8,028 bases of DNA from Solobacterium sp. GTDB taxonomy: Bacteria; Bacillota_I; Bacilli_A; Erysipelotrichales; Erysipelotrichaceae. Shown piece by piece: positions 1 to 5,258 of the stretch. Below the pieces are notes generated by a model. The model did no database searches. It saw only the letters and a program-made list of their open reading frames with translations, and was not told the origin of the DNA. Positions within the stretch are counted from its first letter, which is position 1; the number at the start of each line of letters is the position of its first letter. The stretch spans positions 1-8,028 of the forward strand of contig JAFWCP010000039.1 in NCBI GenBank assembly GCA_017536845.1, in the 5' to 3' direction. The position numbers were made by a program, and so were the translations under genes.

Positions 1-444
1 ATCCCATTCCGTTCAGTTCCACAAGGTACATCAGGGAATCCCGGCGTGAATAATATGATTCCCTTCCTCCGAGTACCGTGTCCCCCCCGAAGGTGATCCG
101 TATATTTTCTTACCTTCGTATTTCCCAAACGGAGATGATTCACCCTTCCCAGCCTCCAACACAGTTCCACAACCCTGATTGATTCTGATAATAGCGTAAG
201 CATCCTCAAATGACATAAGTACACCAAATTCATTTAAAGCAACATCATAAACCGGTTCATATGAAATCATTGAATAACTATCCCATTCCGGATTTCCCTT
301 TGAGAATTGATCCCATGCCTCTGCAGCTTCATTTGGTATGCATTTTCCCTGAAATAAAGATTTGGCATTTTCAGCAATTGTATATGGTGTCGGGAACAGC
401 ATATTAATTCCCACCATAATCGACAGAATACTTTTAGTGAACAT
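1..444 (-). pseudogene. CapA-family (PGA_cap) secreted protein, 5' part, frameshifted and cut by the window edge
   Basis: The ATG at 444 is chosen because the minus strand has GGAGGGGACA directly before it. The open frame then runs 137 codons and stops at 31-33. Residues 1-25 form a signal peptide: Lys near the start, a hydrophobic stretch ILSIMVGINMLFP, and probable cleavage after TIA. After residue 114 (GKYEGKKI) the frame turns to low-complexity residues and stops. In the -1 frame the same DNA reads IRITFGGDTVLGG and stays open to the window edge (YLVELNGMG). That matches the first conserved CapA motif, hydrophobic-GD-x-x-x-G, where the Asp begins the metallophosphoesterase-like active site. 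Removing one TA from 101-104 joins the two frames as EGKKIRITFGGD. CapA proteins take part in poly-gamma-glutamate capsule synthesis or export outside the membrane. The gene is AT-richer than its neighbours. The break may be a true mutation, phase variation or an assembly error. The family call rests on one motif plus the signal peptide. Confidence 0.7.
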
Positions 445-525
445 TGTCCCCTCCGTTCTTATGCTGGTCATTGATTTGCCTGCAGGTTTTTTATTCAAAT
501 GCAACAAACAGCTTTCTTTAATTTA

Positions 526-554
526 AGTCTAAATTTCAAAAGGAACATTTTCAA
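526..554 (-). promoter_or_regulatory. Candidate sigma-A promoter of the capA-like gene
   Basis: On the minus strand TTGAAA (549-554) and TAGACT (526-531) are separated by 17 bp. This matches the -35 at 5 of 6 positions and the -10 at 4 of 6. The predicted start near 519 gives a leader of about 75 nt before the ATG at 444. The DNA here is AT-rich, so chance matches are possible. Confidence 0.4.
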
Positions 555-576
555 CCACGAATTCATGCGTGTTAAC

Positions 577-630
577 ATGACCGGCCGGTTTTTGTACATG
601 AGCGGTCGGGAAATTCATACCGGCCGGTTC
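577..630. repeat. Cluster of three CCGGCCGG-type palindromes, possible operator
   Basis: ACCGGCCGGT, a perfect 10-bp palindrome, occurs at 580-589 and again at 619-628. Between them lies a degenerate copy, AGCGGTCGGG, at 601-610. The copies start 21 and 18 bp apart, about two helical turns each. They stand out as GC islands in AT-rich DNA upstream of the candidate capA promoter. Palindromes of this CCGG-centred kind resemble sites of TetR-type repressors, but no such regulator is encoded in the window, so the function is inferred. The rest of 445-769 shows no convincing gene. Confidence 0.5.
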
Positions 631-769
631 TTATCATCTCTTTATGAAGCAGTTGCTGATCAGCATCCAATCATGGTGATACAGTGCATTCATAAGCGGG
701 CACAGTTTCATGTTCCAAAATACAGTTCAGGGAACAGCCCCTTCAGCAAACCTTTCCTGTGTTTATGCG

Positions 770-797
770 CAAAAAGAAAAAGACACTGATGTGTCTT
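770..797 (-). terminator. Intrinsic terminator after nusG
   Basis: Read on the minus strand, a 7-bp perfect stem AAGACAC / GTGTCTT with an ATCA loop (780-797) is followed by TTTCTTTTTG. It begins 8 nt after the nusG stop codon and should end the rpmG-secE-nusG transcript. Confidence 0.85.
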
Positions 798-804
798 GTT
801 CTTC

Positions 805-1392
805 TTACTGCGCTGTCGGATCGTACAGCTCGAGATCCGTGTAGTTGAAGTCGGTCGGCGTCTCTCTGCCGAACATGTTGATCAGGACATTCGCAACGTT
901 GTCCTTGTCGTTCATCGAGTTGACCTTGCCGATCATGTTGACGAAAGAGCCGCGGAGTACCTTGACACGGTCTCCGACGCCGAAATCAACGCTGACGACC
1001 TTACCCGCCTGACCGATTCTTCTGAGGATGGAATCCATTTCATCGGGCGATACCGGGAACGGCTTGGCGCCGCCGCCGGAGGAGCCGATAAAGCCGGTAA
1101 CACCGGGGGTGTTACGGACGACATACCATGCCTCATCCGTCATCTTCATCTCAACGAACAGATAGCCCGGGAACATGTTTCTCATCTTCTCGACCTTCTT
1201 GCCGTTTTTGACTTCGATTTCCGGTTCTTCCGCGACGACAATACGGAACAGCGAGCCTTCCAGGCCCATGGTCTGCAGTCTCTTTTCCAGATTGTCCTTT
1301 ACACGGTTTTCATGACCGGAATACGTGTTGACGACATACCACCGTATTTCGTCTTCATCGTTTGCCAGAACCTTCTTCGTCTCTTCCGCCAT
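805..1392 (-). CDS. nusG: Transcription elongation/termination factor NusG
   Basis: This 195-aa protein has the full NusG layout. The NGN domain spans about residues 16-112, with WYVVNTYSGHEN at 18-29, MFPGYLFVEM at 73-82 and NTPGVTGFIG at 94-103. The KOW domain spans about 138-165 (VGDRVKVLRGSF ... GKV) and is followed by FGRETPTDF, close to the Gram-positive FGRETP signature. NusG binds the RNA polymerase clamp through NGN and affects pausing; the KOW domain contacts Rho or ribosomal protein S10. The ATG at 1392 lies 3 nt after the secE stop and has a GGAG sequence 8-9 nt upstream inside the end of secE, so the two genes are probably co-translated. The usual downstream partners rplK and rplA are absent; a terminator and then an unrelated gene follow. 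Confidence 0.97.
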   Translation of the reverse strand: MAEETKKVLANDEDEIRWYVVNTYSGHENRVKDNLEKRLQTMGLEGSLFRIVVAEEPEIEVKNGKKVEKMRNMFPGYLFVEMKMTDEAWYVVRNTPGVTGFIGSSGGGAKPFPVSPDEMDSILRRIGQAGKVVSVDFGVGDRVKVLRGSFVNMIGKVNSMNDKDNVANVLINMFGRETPTDFNYTDLELYDPTAQ

Positions 1393-1395
1393 CTC

Positions 1396-1635
1396 TTAAG
1401 CTCCGATACCGATTACTCTTAACAGCAGGGTTGTGAGGAAATCGCAGAATACGAAGAATGCTGCGAAGAAGCCGGAGAATACGAGCACTTCGCCGGCGTT
1501 GCGGGCGATGCCGTTTGTGCTGCCTTCAGACTTCCACTTCGGCCAGCGTACTCTCTTTGCTTCCTTCTGAATACCGCTGATGGTAAACCAGCGGTCCTTT
1601 GCAGGTTTGTTTGTTGTCTTTTTCTCTTCAGCCAT
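1396..1635 (-). CDS. secE: Preprotein translocase subunit SecE
   Basis: A 79-aa single-span SecE of the short Gram-positive type. It has a charged cytoplasmic N-terminus, the amphipathic segment around residues 19-38 with KEAKRVRWPKW (the conserved SecE pattern in which basic residues precede W-P), and one transmembrane helix at about 49-74 (VLVFSGFFAAFFVFCDFLTTLLL). SecE clamps SecY in the protein-conducting channel of the cytoplasmic membrane. A strong ribosome binding site, AGGAGG, starts within the TAG stop of rpmG and lies 9 nt before the ATG. Position between rpmG and nusG is the standard bacterial arrangement. Confidence 0.95.
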   Translation of the reverse strand: MAEEKKTTNKPAKDRWFTISGIQKEAKRVRWPKWKSEGSTNGIARNAGEVLVFSGFFAAFFVFCDFLTTLLLRVIGIGA

Positions 1636-1648
1636 AATGGGAAACCTC

Positions 1649-1801
1649 CTATTTCGTTTCCTTGTGGAGCGTGATCTTTCCGCACTTCTTGCAGAACTTC
1701 TTCAGCTCCAACCTCTTTGAACTGTTTTTCGACCGGTTCGTAGTATAGTTCCGTGACAAGCAGATTTCGCAAGCCAGGATTACCTTTGCATCTTTTGCCA
1801 T
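1649..1801 (-). CDS. rpmG: 50S ribosomal protein L33 (zinc-ribbon, C+ form)
   Basis: A 50-aa L33 of normal length starting [14 protein letters not shown]. Cys11/Cys14 (CEIC) and Cys37/Cys40 (CKKC) form the four-cysteine zinc site of the C+ paralogue type, and the middle NYTTNRSKN is typical of L33 on the large subunit near the tRNA exit site. The start is placed at 1801 because AAAAGGAG lies 9 nt upstream. An in-frame upstream ATG would give MAEKEFFV before it, but it has no ribosome binding site and lies at or before the predicted transcription start. In Bacillus the paralogue at this locus is rpmGB. C+ L33 forms are often replaced by C- copies under zinc starvation; no C- copy is visible here. 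Confidence 0.93.
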   Translation of the reverse strand: MAKDAKVILACEICLSRNYTTNRSKNSSKRLELKKFCKKCGKITLHKETK

Positions 1802-1828
1802 GACGAAAAACTCCTTTTCAGCCATAGT

Positions 1829-1858
1829 AATGTACCACAAGCCCGATTCTGATGTCAA
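1829..1858 (-). promoter_or_regulatory. Strong sigma-A promoter of rpmG-secE-nusG
   Basis: On the minus strand a perfect -35 TTGACA (1853-1858) is followed after 18 bp by TACATT (1829-1834), which is preceded by TG one base away (extended -10). The predicted start is near 1822, giving a short leader of about 20 nt that contains the rpmG Shine-Dalgarno sequence. It sits just after the sigma-factor stop at 1877, so rpmG-secE-nusG can be expressed independently of the cysS operon. Confidence 0.75.
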
Positions 1859-1876
1859 CGCGAATATCACCAGATT

Positions 1877-2458
1877 TTATTTCATCACGGCATCCCGGAT
1901 GCAGCGGCGGGCCTTGCCGAGCCTGTATCTGTACGCCCGCAATGAGATTCCCAGCCTGTCTGCCGCCTCCTGATGCGAGCAGCCGCTGATGTACAGCTCC
2001 AGAGCTTCTTTCTGAATTGCCGGCAGATGCTGCCGGGCAAGCTCCGCGGCATCCCTGGCCAGGAAGAAACGGGTGCTGTATTCCGGGTTCATAAGGCCGA
2101 TCTCTGCCGCAAAATCCGCCACATTATCCACCGGCACACGGTCGATGGCGCGGGCATTGCGGAAAACGACATGGTCTATTACCTTGTTCAGCCGCCGCTC
2201 CAGCAGCAGCCTTGTATAGGTGAAAAAGGATGTTTCCTTGTCCCCGCGGTAGGATTCCACCGCGCTGTCAAAGGCGATGATCACCTCCTGCATCAGGTCT
2301 TCCTCATACCCGGCGATCGCATCGCCATAACGGTCCATCATTCCCCTGACGCTCCCTCTGAGCATCGGCATGAACATCTCAATCAGGTAATGGTAGGCAT
2401 GCTCATCATTCTGCCTGTACATGTACAGCAGTTCATACGGGTTGTCATCTCCAAACAT
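1877..2458 (-). CDS. RNA polymerase sigma factor, sigma-70 family, SigH-position orthologue
   Basis: A 193-aa two-domain sigma factor. Region 2 lies at about residues 20-95 and contains EEDLMQEVIIAFDSAV (52-67) and the region 2.3/2.4-like ETSFFTYTRLLLERRLNKVI. Region 4 lies at about 138-190 with the helix-turn-helix SHQEAADRLGISLRAYRYRL. There is no region 1.1 or 3, so this is not a housekeeping sigma. Its place between rlmB and rpmG is that of sigH in Bacillus, where SigH drives transition-state and early sporulation genes, or of ComX-like factors in competence. The sequence is diverged from Bacillus SigH as I remember it, so I give no symbol; the regulon cannot be read from here. No anti-sigma factor gene is adjacent. 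Its ribosome binding site AAAGGAG is inside a strong hairpin, which suggests control at translation. The ATG at 2458 is fixed by that site. Confidence 0.88.
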   Translation of the reverse strand: MFGDDNPYELLYMYRQNDEHAYHYLIEMFMPMLRGSVRGMMDRYGDAIAGYEEDLMQEVIIAFDSAVESYRGDKETSFFTYTRLLLERRLNKVIDHVVFRNARAIDRVPVDNVADFAAEIGLMNPEYSTRFFLARDAAELARQHLPAIQKEALELYISGCSHQEAADRLGISLRAYRYRLGKARRCIRDAVMK

Positions 2459-2492
2459 AAAAGAGGCTCCTTTCCTTCCAAAGGCAGCCTCT
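2459..2492 (-). promoter_or_regulatory. Hairpin enclosing the Shine-Dalgarno sequence of the sigma gene
   Basis: On the minus strand AGAGGCT (2486-2492) and CCTTT (2480-2484), with a one-base bulge, pair with AAAGG (2469-2473) and AGCCTCT (2462-2468). This gives 12 bp around the loop GGAAGG. The 3' arm contains AAAGGAG (2467-2473), the only good ribosome binding site for the ATG at 2458. The arm is followed by TTTATG, so the U-tract is short and merges with the start codon. It can act as a translational gate and perhaps as a weak terminator after rlmB (stop at 2504). Confidence 0.7.
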
Positions 2493-2503
2493 GTACTGTC
2501 CGA

Positions 2504-3223
2504 TTATCCGGCTGCCAGCGGGAAACGGCAGCTGTGAATGTGGTACATCAGAATGCCGGCGGATACCGACGCATTCAATGACGAGATCTTCCCTTCCATC
2601 GGCAGGGAGATGATGTAGTCGCACTTCTCCTCCACCAGCCTGGACATCCCCTTACCCTCGTTGCCGATGACAAGCACGGTGTTGAAGTCATACTTCAGGC
2701 TGCGGTAATCCTGGCCGTCCATGTCGGCACCGACCACCCACCAGCCTTTCTTCTTCAGCTCATCCAGGGTCCGGGCCAGGTTGGTCACGGCCGCGCACTT
2801 CACCGTATCAATGGCGCCGGCCGATACCTTGGCCACCGTCGGCGTCAGGCCGGCGGCATTGGTCTTCTTGAAGATCACCCCGTCTGCCCCGACGGCGTCC
2901 GCTGTCCGCAGCACCGCGCCGAGGTTGTGCGGGTCTTCCAGTTCATCCAGCAGGATGAGCAGCCCTCTGTCGCTGACATTGCGGATCAGCTCATCCACGG
3001 TATAGGTCTGGTACGGCCTGATTTCGGCAGCCACGCCCTGATGGCGGTCGGTTCCGGTCAGCTTCGTCAGCATCTTCCGGTCGCACCTGTCCACCCTGAC
3101 ATTGGCCGCGGCGGCAAGCTTTTCAATCTCCGGATCCTTCACCGCCAGCATCAGCCGCACCGTGCGGTCATGATCGGTCAGGATCTGTTTCACAACGTTT
3201 TTCCCGTAGATCCATTGTGCCAT
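2504..3223 (-). CDS. rlmB: 23S rRNA 2'-O-methyltransferase, SpoU/TrmH family (RlmB-type)
   Basis: A 239-aa SPOUT methyltransferase. The N-terminal RNA-binding domain (residues 1-75, starting WIYGKNVV) is followed by the knotted catalytic domain. Motif 1 is LDELEDPHNLGAVLRTAD (92-109, with Asn100 and Arg106), motif 2 is LVIGNEGKGMSRLV (184-197, with Glu189), and motif 3 is ISLPMEGKISSLNASVSAG (205-223, with Asn217). Together they bind S-adenosylmethionine. E. coli RlmB makes Gm2251 in the peptidyl-transferase P loop; the Bacillus orthologue YacO/RlmB sits in the same gene order. A related SpoU member with another site cannot be excluded from sequence alone. The start overlaps the end of mrnC by 34 nt and has AAGGAG 7 nt upstream. 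The C-terminus is not extended beyond the usual length. Confidence 0.9.
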   Translation of the reverse strand: MAQWIYGKNVVKQILTDHDRTVRLMLAVKDPEIEKLAAAANVRVDRCDRKMLTKLTGTDRHQGVAAEIRPYQTYTVDELIRNVSDRGLLILLDELEDPHNLGAVLRTADAVGADGVIFKKTNAAGLTPTVAKVSAGAIDTVKCAAVTNLARTLDELKKKGWWVVGADMDGQDYRSLKYDFNTVLVIGNEGKGMSRLVEEKCDYIISLPMEGKISSLNASVSAGILMYHIHSCRFPLAAG

Positions 3224-3609
3224 ACCTCTTCTCCTTTCAATGCGGCAGCTTTCGCCCAGATTTCTTCAATTCTCTGCTGTTTTTTCTGCATGTACAGACC
3301 CCCAAGAAGGGCTTCAAACCCGGTGGATAACCGGTAGGTTCCCACCGGTGTATTGTGGGGAACTGCCCCGGCGTGGGAATTCCGGCCACGCCGGAACCAG
3401 CCTTCTTCCTCTTCCGTAAAGAAGCCTTCTTCATGCAGGGCATTGTAGATTTCCGCCTGCGCCTTGGCGCTGACAAAGGCAATCGTGTGCTGCTGCAGCA
3501 CGTCGCCGGTGCCGTCGCCTTTGTCAATCAGATAGGATCTGACCAGCAGCGACCACACCGCATCGCCAAGGAACGCCAGCGTCCTGCCTGAACATTCCGC
3601 AATGTTCAT
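3190..3609 (-). CDS. mrnC: Mini-ribonuclease III
   Basis: A 139-aa protein consisting only of an RNase III catalytic domain, without the double-stranded RNA binding domain, as is normal for Mini-III. The signature TLAFLGDAVWSLLVR (10-24) carries the catalytic Asp16, and YRLSTGFEALLGGLYM (92-107) carries the second catalytic acid, Glu99. In Bacillus this enzyme trims the double-stranded ends of the 23S rRNA precursor in the assembling 50S subunit. The start is the ATG at 3609, which overlaps the cysS stop codon as TGATG; a TTG one codon earlier is also open but needless. The overlaps on both sides (cysS, rlmB) imply translational coupling and tie 23S processing to 23S methylation. Confidence 0.93.
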   Translation of the reverse strand: MNIAECSGRTLAFLGDAVWSLLVRSYLIDKGDGTGDVLQQHTIAFVSAKAQAEIYNALHEEGFFTEEEEGWFRRGRNSHAGAVPHNTPVGTYRLSTGFEALLGGLYMQKKQQRIEEIWAKAAALKGEEVWHNGSTGKTL

Positions 3610-4943
3610 CAAAGCAGGCCCTTCTCCGTCAGTGCCTTGCGGTATACATCGGCACTGGCGAAGTCTTTCGCTTTCTTTGCGTCATTCCACTTGTCAAACA
3701 GTTCTCTTGCCTCATCATCCACAACCGGTGCTTCAAAGACAATGCCCAGGACATCCAGCATCTTTTCCACCGTGTTTTTCAACACCCCGACTGTGGAAAA
3801 GTCGATTTCACGGACACGCAGGGCCTGGTTCATGCGCTTGACCGCCTCAAAGATGACCGCATACGCATTGGGCGTGTTGAGGTCATCGTCCAGGGCATCC
3901 AGGAACTGACGGTACAGGCCATGGTCATATTCATCATTGAATATATGGCCGGCAAGCGCTGCCTTGATCGAAGCCTGGCGCAGCGGCGTCATGACCTTGT
4001 CCAGTTCCTTGCGGGCGGTTTCAATGGTTTCTTCCGTGAAGTTGAGTTCCTTGCGGTAGTGCACGGAAGCCAGGAACCACCTTGTCAGGTTCGGGCCGAG
4101 ATTGGCAATGGCATCCTTGGCAAGGACGATGTTGCCCAGCGACTTGGACATCTTGATGCCGTCGATGTTGATCATGGCATTGTGGATCCAGTAATTGGCC
4201 AGGGGGTTGCCGTTCAGGGCTTCCGACTGGGCCGCTTCATTTTCATGGTGAGGGAACTTCAGGTCCATGCCGCCGCCGTGGATGTCGATGAGCGGGCCGA
4301 AGTTCTTGTTGATCATGACCACGCATTCGGTATGCCAGCCCGGTCTGCCCAGGCCCCAGGGGGACTCCCACTTGATGCCCATATCCGTCTTCTTCCATAA
4401 TGCGAAGTCGTACGGATTTTTCTTCTGGTCGTTGGTTTCCACGCGGGCGCCGGCTTCCAGCTGGTCGAGCTTCTGGTGGGAGATTTCGCCGTAGCTCGGT
4501 ACGGAAGAAACGTCAAAGTAGACATCCCCGTCCACCTCATAGGCGTGGCCGCTCCTGACCAGCCGGTCAATGAAGTCAATGATGGCATCCATTGTTTCGG
4601 TGACCCTCGGGGTGATGTCGGGCATCTCCACATGCAGGGTGCGTCTGACATTCTGGTAGGCTTCAATATACCGTTCGGCGATGACCTGTTCGGTTGTGCC
4701 TTCTTCAATGGCCTTGTTGATGATCTTGTCATCCACATCGGTGAAGTTGGAAGCATAGGTTACCGTATATCCTTCCGCTTCCAGCAGCCTTTTCAGGACG
4801 TCGAAGACGACCATCGGCCGGGCATTGCCCACATGGGCGTGGTTGTAAACGGTCGGGCCGCAGACATACATGTTGACATGGCCTTCCTGAATCGGTTTGA
4901 ATTCTTCCATCTGCAGTGTTTTCGAATTGTAAAGTCTGATCAT
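3609..4943 (-). CDS. cysS: Cysteinyl-tRNA synthetase
   Basis: A 444-aa class I synthetase that charges tRNA-Cys with cysteine. The HIGH-type motif is HVGN (37-40) in YNHAHVGNARP, and the KMSKS motif is at 264-268. The zinc ligands that select cysteine thiol are present: Cys28, Cys207, His232 and Glu236, the last two in FPHHENE. The helical-bundle and anticodon-binding part follows. The ATG at 4943 is chosen because AAGGAGG lies 5 nt upstream; the longer frame to 4976 would run into the T-box terminator. The C-terminus stops at YRKALTEKGLL, whereas most bacterial CysRS continue for a dozen or so residues with a L-E-D-(T/S)-x-x-G-x-x-W tail. It overlaps mrnC by one base and is regulated by the T-box leader upstream. 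Confidence 0.97.
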   Translation of the reverse strand: MIRLYNSKTLQMEEFKPIQEGHVNMYVCGPTVYNHAHVGNARPMVVFDVLKRLLEAEGYTVTYASNFTDVDDKIINKAIEEGTTEQVIAERYIEAYQNVRRTLHVEMPDITPRVTETMDAIIDFIDRLVRSGHAYEVDGDVYFDVSSVPSYGEISHQKLDQLEAGARVETNDQKKNPYDFALWKKTDMGIKWESPWGLGRPGWHTECVVMINKNFGPLIDIHGGGMDLKFPHHENEAAQSEALNGNPLANYWIHNAMINIDGIKMSKSLGNIVLAKDAIANLGPNLTRWFLASVHYRKELNFTEETIETARKELDKVMTPLRQASIKAALAGHIFNDEYDHGLYRQFLDALDDDLNTPNAYAVIFEAVKRMNQALRVREIDFSTVGVLKNTVEKMLDVLGIVFEAPVVDDEARELFDKWNDAKKAKDFASADVYRKALTEKGLL

Positions 4944-4961
4944 ATACTCCTCCTTGCAAAT

Positions 4962-4999
4962 AAAAAAGGGAGCCAAAAAGGCACACAGGGCGCGGTCCC
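4962..4999 (-). terminator. T-box terminator hairpin
   Basis: GGGACC (4994-4999), part of the T-box core, can pair with GG-C-TCCC (4968-4974) with one bulged C. An inner GCC/GGC around TTTTT is an alternative. Six T residues (4962-4967 on the minus strand) follow. Sharing of the core between this hairpin and the antiterminator is how T-box switches work. The stem is short for a terminator. Confidence 0.65.
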
Positions 5000-5168
5000 A
5001 CTTTTCTTTTTCCTCTGTACCTGTAACGCAGGCATGCGTTCTTTTCTACATATCGAAAAGACCCTCCCGGATGCACTTCCGCTTCACCGTCTGCCGGCAT
5101 GCTTCCACCTGTGCACGCCTCTCTGTCGGCCGGTATGAAACGGTTCTTTTCCGCTCATCGGTTTAACA
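4962..5168 (-). promoter_or_regulatory. T-box riboswitch (cysteine specifier) upstream of cysS
   Basis: The leader on the minus strand has the parts of a T-box. Near the 5' end is GATGAGCGGAAAAG (about 5145-5158). The stem I motif AGAGAG is at 5119-5124, after arms CCGGC / GCCGG and GCGTGC / GCATGC that can form the upper stem. The specifier UGC, followed by A, lies at 5073-5075 in GAAGTGCATCC, a Cys codon that agrees with cysS. A stem III hairpin AACGCA / TGCGTT lies at 5025-5040. The T-box core GTGGGACCGCG lies at 4991-5001. Uncharged tRNA-Cys should pair at the specifier and at the UGGN bulge, stabilise the antiterminator and switch the operon on. The bulge reads UGGG rather than the UGGA expected for a U discriminator base. 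Confidence 0.9.
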
Positions 5169-5174
5169 GGAATG

Positions 5175-5203
5175 ATACTATCACGGTTGCCTTCCTTTTT
5201 CAA
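5175..5203 (-). promoter_or_regulatory. Sigma-A promoter of the cysS operon
   Basis: On the minus strand TTGAAA (5198-5203), a 17-bp spacer and TAGTAT (5175-5180) with an upstream TG one base away (extended -10). The predicted start at about 5167-5168 falls just before T-box stem I, which supports it. Confidence 0.7.
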
Positions 5204-5215
5204 TCACGGATTGGC

Positions 5216-5248
5216 AAAGCAAAAAGCGATGCGAAATAAACGCACCGC
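5216..5248 (-). terminator. Intrinsic terminator after the GYF-domain gene
   Basis: On the minus strand GCGGTGCG (5241-5248) pairs with CGCATCGC (5226-5233), 8 bp with one G-U, around TTTATTT. TTTTTGCTTTG follows. It lies 10 nt after the stop at 5259 and separates the XRE-GYF operon from the cysS promoter. Confidence 0.92.
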
Positions 5249-5258
5249 TCATTGTTCC

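Noticed and set aside
82..88. The seven-base C/G homopolymer as the site of the capA frame break
   Set aside because: The CapA motif already reads correctly (RITFGGD) upstream of and through the tract, so the break must lie before it, near 101-104.
103..111. Programmed -1 ribosomal frameshifting in the capA-like gene
   Set aside because: The zero-frame codons AAG-AAA-ATA do not form an X-XXY-YYZ slippery heptamer, and no SD-like stimulator or downstream hairpin stands out.
499..789. A 96-codon plus-strand frame in the capA-nusG gap, with a repeated TGRFL motif
   Set aside because: No ribosome binding site precedes its ATG, it runs through the nusG terminator, and the repeated peptide merely reflects the DNA palindromes.
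796..1422. A 208-codon plus-strand frame opposite nusG and secE
   Set aside because: It is the complement of two certain genes in codon-mirrored phase, has no ribosome binding site, and its product is low in recognisable motifs.
4476..5138. A 220-codon plus-strand frame opposite cysS and the T-box leader
   Set aside because: It runs across the cysS start and a structured RNA leader; both are explained on the other strand.
5126..5139. A CGGCCGGTATGAA match to the palindrome cluster at 614-626 (inverted)
   Set aside because: Here it forms one arm of T-box stem I, so the resemblance is explained without a shared operator.
4962..5168. tRNA or small RNA gene in the cysS leader
   Set aside because: The AGAGAG motif, UGC specifier and T-box core identify it as a riboswitch leader; no cloverleaf is present.
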